Assembly: GCA_964500445.1 (NCBI GenBank)
Contig: CAZCOG010000027.1
Coordinates: 1-64,000 of the forward strand
DNA: 64,000 nucleotides
Reading direction: 5' to 3'
Source of the DNA: Persicitalea sp964500445
GTDB lineage: Bacteria > Bacteroidota > Bacteroidia > Cytophagales > Spirosomataceae
The position numbers and the translations under genes were made by a program. The notes under the pieces are model-generated. The model did not search any database, had not been told where the DNA came from, and saw only the letters and a program-made list of their open reading frames with translations. Positions 8,891 through 16,044 of this stretch are shown here, piece by piece. The stretch's first letter is position 1; each line of letters opens with the position of its first letter.

Positions 8891-8953
8891 AGCTGATTTA
8901 GGCTTTATACCTGTATTTATTAAACGCTATCTCCTACCAAATGGTTTCCTAAA

Positions 8954-8968
8954 TATAATATAATTATA
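8954..8968. promoter_or_regulatory. AT-only palindrome, operator candidate
   Basis: TATAAT-ATA-ATTATA is a perfect 6-bp inverted repeat. It lies 64 bp upstream of the 335-residue gene and just after ruvB. Similar AT-only palindromes occur upstream of ruvB/10116 and of the gene starting at 15261. Confidence 0.35.
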
Positions 8969-8988
8969 TACTAAATCCAAAAACTATA

Positions 8989-10005
8989 TCAGGCTGCATG
9001 CTGATACCTTTCGGGCATCTCCGCACCCAGATACCGATAAGTTTTTTCGGTTACTTCCCGCCCGCGTGAAGTGCGTTTGAGATAGCCCTCTTGGATCAGG
9101 AATGGCTCATACAATTCCTCAATGGTTTCGGCTTCATCGGCCACGGCGGTAGCAATAGTGGACAGGCCCACTGGCCCCCCCGAAAACTTCTCCACAATGG
9201 CCGTAAGAATGCGGTTGTCCATTTCATCAAGGCCATTCTCGCCAACTTCCAGAGCCCTCAGCGTACGCTGTACTACTTCGGTAGTAATAGTGCCCGTAGC
9301 CAGTACTTGTGCAAAGTCGCGGGCACGACGCAGCAGGTTATTGGCAATACGCGGCGTTCCCCGGCTGCGGGTACCAAGTTCAAGAGCTCCTTCTTCGCTG
9401 ATCGGGCAGCCCAACAACTCCGCCGAGCGCTGGATGATAGTCGACAACAAGCTGGGCTGATAGTATTCCAACCGGCAGGAAATACCGAATCGAGCTCGTA
9501 GTGGGGTAGTTAGCATACCGGCTCGCGTAGTGGCTCCTACCAGCGTAAAAGGACTCAGGCCTATCTGGACCGAGCGGGCATTGGGGCCACTGTCCAGCAT
9601 AATATCGATCTTAAAATCCTCCATTGCCGAGTACAGATACTCTTCTACAACAGGATTGAGGCGGTGAATTTCGTCGATAAACAACACATCGCCGGGTTGC
9701 AGATTGGTGAGAAGCCCGGCCAGTTCATTGGGTTTGTCCAGCACCGGACCGCTGGTAGTTTTGAGGTGCGCCCCCAGCTCGTTGGCCAAAATACAAGCGA
9801 GGGTAGTTTTACCCAGGCCGGGTGGACCATGCAACAGCACATGATCAAGTGGCTCCTGTCTTTCCAGGGCCGCCTGGACAAAGATGCGCAGGTTATCCAG
9901 CACTTTTTCCTGCCCCGAAAAATCGTTGAAGCTCAATGGCCGCAAGGCGCGTTCCAGTTCCACTTCCTGCACCGAATCGGGCAGCGTTTGTCTGACTATA
10001 TTCAT
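8989..10005 (-). CDS. ruvB: Holliday junction branch migration ATPase RuvB
   Basis: The 338-residue protein is a full-length RuvB, the hexameric AAA+ motor that drives branch migration of Holliday junctions together with RuvA. Walker A is GPPGLGKT at residues 60-67 and Walker B is LFIDEIHRL near 108-116. Sensor 1 lies in FTLVGATTRAG and the arginine finger in RARFGIS near residue 172; the C-terminal winged helix ends PFLIQEGYLKRTSRGR. All RuvB landmarks are present. It sits in an island of unfamiliar genes, without ruvA or ruvC next to it. Whether it is the only copy in the genome cannot be seen here. Confidence 0.97.
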   Translation of the reverse strand: MNIVRQTLPDSVQEVELERALRPLSFNDFSGQEKVLDNLRIFVQAALERQEPLDHVLLHGPPGLGKTTLACILANELGAHLKTTSGPVLDKPNELAGLLTNLQPGDVLFIDEIHRLNPVVEEYLYSAMEDFKIDIMLDSGPNARSVQIGLSPFTLVGATTRAGMLTTPLRARFGISCRLEYYQPSLLSTIIQRSAELLGCPISEEGALELGTRSRGTPRIANNLLRRARDFAQVLATGTITTEVVQRTLRALEVGENGLDEMDNRILTAIVEKFSGGPVGLSTIATAVADEAETIEELYEPFLIQEGYLKRTSRGREVTEKTYRYLGAEMPERYQHAA

Positions 10006-10032
10006 AACATATTATTGGTTTCTTGTTCAAGA

Positions 10033-10076
10033 CAAATATACTGAACTTTTCCCAATTATAATATAGTTGTATTATA
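10033..10076. promoter_or_regulatory. divergent promoter region with palindrome
   Basis: On the minus strand TATATTTG (10033-10040) fits the -7 element for ruvB. At 10057-10076 lies a perfect inverted repeat TATAATA-TAGTTG-TATTATA. On the plus strand TATCTTTG at about 10084-10091 fits a -7 box for the gene at 10116. The palindrome thus sits between two divergent promoters, as an operator would. Confidence 0.4.
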
Positions 10077-10115
10077 TATTTCTATCTTTGTGACAACGAA
10101 AAATCAGATACTACG

Positions 10116-10307
10116 ATGAAAGGAAAACAAGGCATAATTTTGTACTTAAAACAGCAGGCGGCTCAGCACGGCTCCCTCAATAGCCAAGCCTACCAACTTG
10201 CCCAGTGCGGAGGTTTAACAGCCAAGGAAATGCAGGATGCGATCAGCGCCGGATTGGAATTGTATGACGAGCGTATGCGAAACTACCAAGGTCGGCAGGC
10301 AGCTTAG
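10116..10307 (+). CDS. hypothetical protein, 63 aa
   Basis: I do not recognise this small basic protein. It begins MKGKQGIILYLKQQAAQHG and appears entirely alpha-helical, with a second half GLTAKEMQDAISAGLELYDER. The pattern of two or three short helices with GGLTAKEMQDAI between them could be a small helix-turn-helix DNA binder, but this is a guess. A -7-like TATCTTTG lies 25 bp upstream and a shared palindrome separates it from divergent ruvB. It is 83 bp upstream of vsr and may be cotranscribed with it. Confidence 0.6.
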   Translation: MKGKQGIILYLKQQAAQHGSLNSQAYQLAQCGGLTAKEMQDAISAGLELYDERMRNYQGRQAA

Positions 10308-10390
10308 TTTCATCAAGGGTGGTATTAAAACTCAGAATTCTTCATTCGTGAACGTAGGAGACTGCTTCTGCACCCATTCATAAAATTGTA

Positions 10391-10903
10391 ATGATGGACA
10401 TTTTCGATAAGCAGAAGCGACGAGAGATCATGCAGGCGATTCGCTCGAAGGATACAAAACCCGAGTGGGTCGTACGGAAATGCCTGCACAGCCATGGCTT
10501 CCGCTATCGCCTGCATGATCGTAAATTGCCGGGCCGTCCTGATATAGTTTTGAAAAAATACGGGACCGTTGTGTTCGTGCAGGGCTGTTTCTGGCATGGC
10601 CATACGCCTTGTAAAATCAGCAAGCTCCCAAAAACTAACCGTACTTTTTGGGAAGAGAAGATTACCACAAATATTCTGCGCGACCAGCGAAATATTTTTT
10701 TACTGGAACGGCTTGGTTGGGTAGTCTGGATAATTTATGAATGCGAATTACGCACTAACAGCGGCCGCTCTCAAACCCTCGGACGGTTGCTCCGTTTTCT
10801 TCATGTGCGTGAAAAAGTGACATATGGCATACCGCTAGATTCATTTGAACGCTATGAGATGGTAGCTGAAGAATTACCCACTTATAGAAGTCGCAATAAT
10901 TGA
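10391..10903 (+). CDS. vsr: very short patch repair endonuclease (Vsr)
   Basis: The 170-residue protein has the Vsr family signatures: MQAIRSKDTKPEW (16-26), the metal-binding LPGRPDIVL with Asp51, VFVQGCFWHGH with the zinc/active-site Cys66, His69 and His71, and the late RDQRNIFLLERLGWVVWIIYECEL. Vsr nicks next to T:G mismatches made by deamination of 5-methylcytosine and starts short patch repair. It is normally linked to a cytosine-5 DNA methyltransferase. None is visible in this window, so it is an orphan or serves a methylase elsewhere. The C-terminal 30 residues are weakly conserved. Confidence 0.95.
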   Translation: MMDIFDKQKRREIMQAIRSKDTKPEWVVRKCLHSHGFRYRLHDRKLPGRPDIVLKKYGTVVFVQGCFWHGHTPCKISKLPKTNRTFWEEKITTNILRDQRNIFLLERLGWVVWIIYECELRTNSGRSQTLGRLLRFLHVREKVTYGIPLDSFERYEMVAEELPTYRSRNN

Positions 10904-11042
10904 TATTCTCTCTTCCAGCTATCCATCGGATTATTCATTTTCAGGTGCTTATCGTGAAATTTTCCATAAAACTGCGCAGTATCCTTTTTTTTAGAGCTGG
11001 AAACGGGTAAATTAAATACCCTTTTGCAAATTCTTCTAACAA

Positions 11043-12005
11043 ATGAAAAAGTTGGTACGGCCCGCTAGTTGGCTTTTCTATTTGCTTACAATTATTGCTT
11101 TCTTCATTGGAGGTGTAACCTATGCCATCCTGACGGATGCCACTAAGGGACAGGGGCTGGCCGGCGGCGCTATCGTGCTCGGCTATGGAGTCATTGCAGC
11201 TTTTGTTTCGTTGATCGTAGCAATGTTTGTGGCTTATCACGTTTCCTACCCTGTCATCATAAAATTTAATCGGGTTCTTTCCGCTTTGGTGGCGATAGGC
11301 ATTGTTTATACTGTATACCGTTATTCTAGCCGGGAAGGGGCCGCGCAAACCAATACCATCTCACCTACCCTACCGTACCTACCAAGCCCATAGCCGAAAT
11401 AGCCAAAACCGAAGCGGTTGAAATCGCCGGGCAAAGTACTGAAACACCCATGGGTTTGGGTTTCTTCGCTCCCAATTTTCACGAAAGTCCCGTGTTGTAT
11501 TTTTATGGAAATCCTAATCTGGAAAAATCAGTAGCAGACCCAATTCCTATAGACAGCATCGTTTTCGAACGGCTGGCCCGGAGCGGATTCGATATTAGTT
11601 ATGCCCCACCTTGGCTGGCACCCGATCATCTGAAACTTGACTACGATATGCTGTACTTTCGGATGCAGTCGCTGGGACGTGATTTTGTGGAAGTGACGGT
11701 CAATACCCGGAATCAACAAATTGCCTATGTAAGCCGGGAAGTGGGAAAGAGTCTGTACTGGCCTGAATTTCTGCTGAATATAAATTCGGTGGAGTACCTG
11801 AAAGGCATGGATCAGGGAGTATATGTCAAGCCGCTTACACATGCCGGAAAGCAATGTCCGATACGACTTCATGCGACCCGTACTGGTAAAAGATGACTGG
11901 ATGCGAGTGAATCTACTCGACAACAATTTCAGGGAAGTCGGACAAGGTTGGATTCGGTGGCGAGCCGATGGGCAGTTGCTGATTTCCTATTCGCTACTAA
12001 GTTGA
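11043..12005 (+). pseudogene. two-helix membrane protein gene with two frameshifts
   Basis: Three consecutive frames read as one protein. The first part (11043 to about 11375) encodes a lysine start, two hydrophobic segments (FYLLTIIAFFIGGVTYAI and VLGYGVIAAFVSLIVAMFVAY) and a third helix near VALVAIGIV. The frame then changes within the CCTACC-rich stretch around 11365-11385 and continues as PTVPTKPIAEIAKTEAVE and MGLGFFAPNFHESPVLYFYG. It changes again near 11840-11858 and continues as ESNVRYDFMRPVLVKDDWMRVNLL to the stop at 12005. The soluble part looks beta-rich and is unknown to me. Either the gene is decaying or the two shifts are sequencing errors; the sequence is otherwise intact, which favours a recent event or error. 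Confidence 0.7.
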
Positions 12006-12054
12006 CCGACCAACCGTTAAGACTTCCAGGTAAGTAAAGTATCTTTCAGATTTA

Positions 12055-13095
12055 TTACCAGACCGTTTTGAGTCCGTCTTTCTTATAGGCATCATACCGC
12101 AAATCAGGCGATAGAATCGGTACACCAAGTACTAGTGCCTGAGCAGCAATAATCCTTGTGGGACGCTCGTCGGCGTTTAGGCGGGTACTGATAATATCCT
12201 CCGGTTTTCTCTCCCAGCTAATATCTATGAAGGAGGAGGCTTTCAGAGAAATATATTTTTGGTAAACTTCTGTCGTCGTTACTACGCTTTCCAGATCAAA
12301 ACGGTCGAGAATTTTATCAAAAAAACCATTTTCCTTACTGATGAGGTAATGCCCCGTGCGCATTTTGTCGGCCCATTCGAGTAGACTTTCCATGCTTACC
12401 AGACATTCGACGCCTTCTTCGTTCAATACCAATCGTGCGTTGTGAGAAAGGCGGTCAGGACAGCGAAAAAGGTAGTCCAGCGCCGGCGTATCTAGCATTA
12501 CACGCGTCGGTAGTTTTCTCAGATCAGTAAGAAACTGAGAGTTGTGGCTCAGCTCGGAGGCATGGATGTTCCAGACGTCAGGACTCACGGCCACCACAGT
12601 GGCTTTCACCCATTTATCCCAACTGGCCTGAGTGGCCTTTTTCTTTTTTGGAGGTTTCGGATCTTCGGACGACGTTTCTTTTGCAGTTGAAGTAACAACC
12701 TTACGCTCGAGCGGCGGCTTGGCAGTTTTCTCTGCTGGCAACGCTGCAACAAGCGAATTTTTGTCCAAAGCAACTACTTTTCTTTTTGGTTTCGGCGACG
12801 ACGCTTCGGTAGTTTCTGCCTTCGCTGGAGAAGCTACAGGTACATTCTCTGTTCCCTGATCAGACTCTTCTTTTTTAGTCTTGCGCTTGCGTGCTGTTTT
12901 GGTTGACGTTTTTTCCGTCATCTCAGGCGTTACAAAAACGATTTCCTCGTCAGCAATAATTGCCTTGCGTTTACGAGCTGACTTGCCCGGCGCCTTTTCC
13001 TCTGCTTTACTGGAAACTACCGGCTCGGGTACTTCTGTCTCGAGTGCGGGTCCTTTTATATTACGTTTACGCGGCTTCCTGACTGTTGCTTCCAT
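12055..13095 (-). CDS. PIN-domain protein with lysine-rich N-terminal tail
   Basis: The 346-residue protein has two unlike halves. Residues 1-155 are low-complexity and rich in Lys, Arg, Ala, Pro and Thr, with repeated basic clusters (RKPRKR, ARKRKA, ARKRKTKK, PKPKRK, PKPPKKKK) resembling histone H1 tails or AT-hook linkers. Residues 195-346 form a PIN-like nuclease domain of the VapC type: RVMLDTPALDYLF with Asp202, SMESLLEWADK with Glu240, NADERPTRIIAAQAL with Asp309, and PILSPDLRYDAY with Asp331, ending in GLKTVW. All four acidic positions of the PIN active site are therefore present. Predicted role: RNA- or DNA-cleaving toxin-like nuclease held on nucleic acid by the tail. It overlaps the upstream gene by 29 bp. 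Confidence 0.75.
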   Translation of the reverse strand: MEATVRKPRKRNIKGPALETEVPEPVVSSKAEEKAPGKSARKRKAIIADEEIVFVTPEMTEKTSTKTARKRKTKKEESDQGTENVPVASPAKAETTEASSPKPKRKVVALDKNSLVAALPAEKTAKPPLERKVVTSTAKETSSEDPKPPKKKKATQASWDKWVKATVVAVSPDVWNIHASELSHNSQFLTDLRKLPTRVMLDTPALDYLFRCPDRLSHNARLVLNEEGVECLVSMESLLEWADKMRTGHYLISKENGFFDKILDRFDLESVVTTTEVYQKYISLKASSFIDISWERKPEDIISTRLNADERPTRIIAAQALVLGVPILSPDLRYDAYKKDGLKTVW

Positions 13096-13657
13096 TCGTT
13101 GGGTTTAGATATCCGAGAAACCAGCGTTCCGGTAGTTTCTTCTTAAAATCGTTAGGCCAGGTATTTACCGCCGCCTGGCTGCGGGATTGGTGAGTGGCTT
13201 CCAGCTTACTCGCCCGCCATTCCAGGTAATCCGTTATCACTTCCAGGAGGTCATGGGCATATTTGCCCTCTGCCCGACGGAAGGCATACATCAGGTCACG
13301 CAGGCTTTCACACAGATAAGTTTCATAAAGCCATTCTGCAGTCTGACGCAGCCGCCAGGTACCAAATTTTGCTTCAGTATTTTTAGGCAGCCGATCGAAA
13401 TACACCAACACAGTCAGTCCAATCAGGCGGCAAACCAAGTCTTTGCCATGTTTTTCGCCTAGTTGATTGAGCTTAGGAGAAGAAAGCGCCTTTTGCAGGT
13501 TTAGGCCCAGCTCGGTACTACGGTACATATCCAGCAAACATGGACTGACTCCCGTTGCCAGTTCGTCCCAACTCATTTTTTGTACGGTTCTGAATAATTC
13601 CCACTCAGGCGACACTTCGTGGCGTGTCCAGTCCGAGTACTCTTTCACATTTTCCAT
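13067..13657 (-). CDS. hypothetical protein paired with the PIN gene, 196 aa
   Basis: I do not recognise this mostly helical soluble protein. It contains TWRLRQTAEWLYETYLCESLRDLMYAFRRAEGKYAHDLLEVITDYLEWRAS and ends with a basic region and LPERWFLGYLNPTNG. The ATG at 13657 (MENVKEYSDW) is preferred over one three codons upstream. Its 3' end overlaps the start of the PIN gene by 29 bp in another frame, so translation of the two is probably coupled. By position it could be the partner or antitoxin of the PIN protein, but an antitoxin of this length without a recognisable DNA-binding domain would be unusual. It is divergent from the XRE-like gene at 13766. Confidence 0.6.
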   Translation of the reverse strand: MENVKEYSDWTRHEVSPEWELFRTVQKMSWDELATGVSPCLLDMYRSTELGLNLQKALSSPKLNQLGEKHGKDLVCRLIGLTVLVYFDRLPKNTEAKFGTWRLRQTAEWLYETYLCESLRDLMYAFRRAEGKYAHDLLEVITDYLEWRASKLEATHQSRSQAAVNTWPNDFKKKLPERWFLGYLNPTNGSNSQEAA

Positions 13658-13765
13658 ATACAACAAATGTTTATTGAAAGTATATTTTACAAATAAGTTA
13701 TTGAAAACCGGGAACTAATTAATATTTTTGTGAACCGCAGCAAATATAGCAAAATTATATTAGAC

Positions 13766-14185
13766 ATGAAAGACACACCACTTGACATTCACGAATGCAT
13801 TGAATTTCTGCTACAGGATAAAGGAATGACCGTTTACGGACTCAGTAAGGAGCTGGGCTTCGATAAACCCGCCAAGCTCTACACTATCCTCAACCGCCGT
13901 ACAAAACCCAGCTACGATACCCTAGTGAGTATCACCAATCGCTTCGAAGACCTTAATGGCGATTGGCTGCTGCGCGGTACGGGTGAGCCATTTATCAGTT
14001 CGAGCAGCAATGCGTCAAAAGATCAGTCTGACTTCCTAAGCGAACGAAATCGAAATTTAGAGAAGCAGATTGCTGATCGCAATGAAACCATCGAGTTGCT
14101 AAAACAACAGATTATGATTCTGCGGGAGGTAATCAATCACTCGCACCGAAATGGTACTTCCCGCAGAAACGAGGTGCTGACTTGA
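13766..14185 (+). CDS. XRE-like HTH regulator with coiled coil
   Basis: The 139-residue protein starts with a Cro/C1-type helix-turn-helix: IEFLLQDKGMTVYGLSKELGF, then KLYTILNRRTKPSYDTLVSITNRF and LNGDWLLRGTGEPF, the arrangement common in Bacteroidota phage-type repressors. A coiled coil follows (NRNLEKQIADRNETIELLKQQ), suited to dimerisation. A GTG at 13730 would add 12 residues; the ATG at 13766 begins right before the domain and is preferred. It is divergent from the PIN/partner pair and is the natural candidate regulator of this island. Palindromes upstream of several island genes are possible targets. Confidence 0.8.
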   Translation: MKDTPLDIHECIEFLLQDKGMTVYGLSKELGFDKPAKLYTILNRRTKPSYDTLVSITNRFEDLNGDWLLRGTGEPFISSSSNASKDQSDFLSERNRNLEKQIADRNETIELLKQQIMILREVINHSHRNGTSRRNEVLT

Positions 14186-14253
14186 TTGTGGAACGGCCTT
14201 CCAACCCGCGACATTCGACGCAAAAGGGCTGGAAGTCCGTTCCTGCCACAGCT

Positions 14254-14508
14254 TTAAAATGGCAGATCATTCAGACGTGGATACAAATCCGAAGTCGCAT
14301 CTTCCTCTGTCCGAAACATTTCAGGCAGCGGCTCCTGGCAAAGTGAACTCAACGCCGCAATGTTGTACAGCGTCTCCACTTCAAGTGTATGGTAGGGCGT
14401 CACGATCTTTGTTTTGCGCTCACCCATTTCTACTTCTTTAATGCTCTTACGATCCACCATGTGGAACGAATGCTGGCCCCGAAGGGCAATAAATCCATTA
14501 TTTCTCAT
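14254..14508 (-). CDS. hypothetical protein, 84 aa
   Basis: I do not recognise this small protein. From the ATG at 14508 it reads MRNNGFIALRGQHSFHMV, then a basic/acidic beta-type region (ERKTKIVTPYHTLEVETLY), and ends with an acidic tail and YPRLNDLPF. A longer frame reaches 14574, but its extra residues read through an intergenic repeat-like stretch. It is 90 bp downstream of the 220-residue gene on the same strand. Confidence 0.5.
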   Translation of the reverse strand: MRNNGFIALRGQHSFHMVDRKSIKEVEMGERKTKIVTPYHTLEVETLYNIAALSSLCQEPLPEMFRTEEDATSDLYPRLNDLPF

Positions 14509-14598
14509 GATTTCAGTTTGTTTTTGACAGAGAATGTGAACGTTAAAAATTTGGTAACCTGAAACAAAATCCACTATTCACTCCCCATTTATCATTGT

Positions 14599-15261
14599 TT
14601 AAGCTGCTTGCTGTAACGAGTAGTCGTCCAGCGGATCGATAGCCAGATAGTATCCCTGCGATACCAACTTGTGCTGCGCACCAACGGTGAGCGTTTCATT
14701 TCGGTACACACGGTTGTTTTTAACAAATTCCCTCATTTCGGCAATGCGTTCAGCCTTGGCAGGCTCGTACGAAAAGCGGGCGATAAACCACGATTTATTG
14801 GGATCGCTTTTGCTCTGCACTCGCTCCGGCTTAATAGTCAATACCACGTCGCAAAGCGACTTGCGCTCGTACAAGATAGGCTCCAGCAATCGGTACAATT
14901 CGTTAACCGAAGTGTTATTGAACATAATGGACGACACGCAGTTGTCATCGTCTACGAAGAAAAGCTCAGCCCATAATTCGCGTAGCGACCGACCAAATAG
15001 TCCATCTTCAAATATGCGATAGGCAATAGGCTGAAATGAGAACGTCGAAACCAGACGCCCCGAAGCATCCGTCAGCACGCGGTCGCCATAAAGGTTGAAC
15101 TGGCCATTCTGCCCGTTGAAACGGTACTCGCGGGGACGCCCCTCAAAATAGAGGTACTTCTGTTCGCTGGCCGCAACCAGAGCGCTGTCGGTTTGTTGCA
15201 TTACACTCAAACTGGCAGGATCGGCTGCTATGTTTTGGTTTTCTTTATTGGTCGTTTCCAT
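14599..15261 (-). CDS. hypothetical protein, 220 aa
   Basis: I do not recognise this soluble protein. The first 40 residues are polar and Gln/Ala-rich. The rest looks like an alpha/beta domain with YLYFEGRPREYRFNGQNGQF, LRELWAELFFVDDDNCVSSIMF, a NELYRLLEPILYERKSLCDVVLTIKPER stretch and SWFIARFSYEPA. The mixture recalls phage or plasmid accessory proteins, though no family can be named. Its promoter region carries a TATATTTG -7 box (15291-15298, minus) and a perfect palindrome. It is the rightmost gene of the island. Confidence 0.6.
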   Translation of the reverse strand: METTNKENQNIAADPASLSVMQQTDSALVAASEQKYLYFEGRPREYRFNGQNGQFNLYGDRVLTDASGRLVSTFSFQPIAYRIFEDGLFGRSLRELWAELFFVDDDNCVSSIMFNNTSVNELYRLLEPILYERKSLCDVVLTIKPERVQSKSDPNKSWFIARFSYEPAKAERIAEMREFVKNNRVYRNETLTVGAQHKLVSQGYYLAIDPLDDYSLQQAA

Positions 15262-15290
15262 GTGTCATAAGTTTGTTATAGATCATAACA

Positions 15291-15326
15291 CAAATATAAG
15301 ACACAGATATGATATATTTATATCAT
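15291..15326 (-). promoter_or_regulatory. promoter with perfect palindrome
   Basis: On the minus strand TATATTTG (15291-15298) fits a Bacteroidota -7 element for the gene starting at 15261. Immediately upstream, ATGATATA-TT-TATATCAT (15309-15326) is a perfect 8-bp inverted repeat in the position of the promoter spacer, as expected for a repressor operator. Confidence 0.45.
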
Positions 15327-15388
15327 ACTGCAATTATTTTTGCATTTTTATTAAATAAAATCTGTACCGGTTTAGGAACAAGGTTTGT

Positions 15389-15396
15389 TACCTTTG
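15389..15396 (+). promoter_or_regulatory. -7-like element for nuoA
   Basis: TACCTTTG matches TAnnTTTG and lies 67 bp upstream of the chosen nuoA start. No clear TTG is found at the usual distance, so the call is tentative. Confidence 0.3.
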
Positions 15397-15462
15397 CGGA
15401 AGCTGAGCAGCGGCGCTCTGGCGAATATGGTGAACATTGAGGTTTGCCCTGATACATCGACT

Positions 15463-15963
15463 ATGCTGACAGACTTCGGAATTATCTTACTTTTCCTGAT
15501 CGCGGGCTTTGCGCTCTTGGGCGTCGTGCTGGGCATAGGACGTCTATTACGGCCTGATAATCCGAACCCTGAAAAAAATACTACCTACGAATCAGGAGAA
15601 GATCCGGTGGGCAACGCCAATATCCAGTTCAACGTGCGGTTTTATGTCGTGGCGCTTATTTTCGTACTGTTCGAGGTGGAGCTTGTATTCCTGTTTCCCT
15701 GGGCAGTAGTTTTTGGCCGCGAAGACCTGATCGCTCAAACGGACGGCCGCTGGGGTTGGTTTGCGCTCGCCGAGATGGCCGTTTTTGTAGGTATCCTGGC
15801 TTTGGGCCTTGCCTACGCCTGGGCCAAAGGATACCTGGACTGGGTACGACCTAAGCCCCACGTCAGTCAATTTGACTCGCCCGTACCTAAGGAGTTGTAC
15901 GAGCAGCTGAATGAGCGATACGCCGGAGATGGTGGCAAGAGTATGGAGAAGCGAGGTAACTAA
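15463..15963 (+). CDS. nuoA: NADH-quinone oxidoreductase subunit A
   Basis: The 166-residue protein is the small membrane subunit A (ND3-like) of complex I. It has three helices: 4-28, 62-86 and 100-125. The conserved loop TTYESGEDPVGNANIQFNVRFY follows helix 1, and FEVELVFLFPWAVVF in helix 2 carries the buried Glu pair. The loop Cys of many NuoA proteins (YECG) is Ser here, as is common in this phylum. A C-terminal hydrophilic extension follows. The start at 15463 (MLTDFGIIL) fits the family; a longer frame from 15385 would add unrelated residues. No other nuo genes follow, so it is separated from the rest of the operon. Confidence 0.93.
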   Translation: MLTDFGIILLFLIAGFALLGVVLGIGRLLRPDNPNPEKNTTYESGEDPVGNANIQFNVRFYVVALIFVLFEVELVFLFPWAVVFGREDLIAQTDGRWGWFALAEMAVFVGILALGLAYAWAKGYLDWVRPKPHVSQFDSPVPKELYEQLNERYAGDGGKSMEKRGN

Positions 15964-16044
15964 TCGCTTTAGGCATTTGCCCACCCAAAGCGAGATACAG
16001 GGAAATCGTCAATCTTTCCGGCCAGTTGGGGCGTAGTTGTGACC

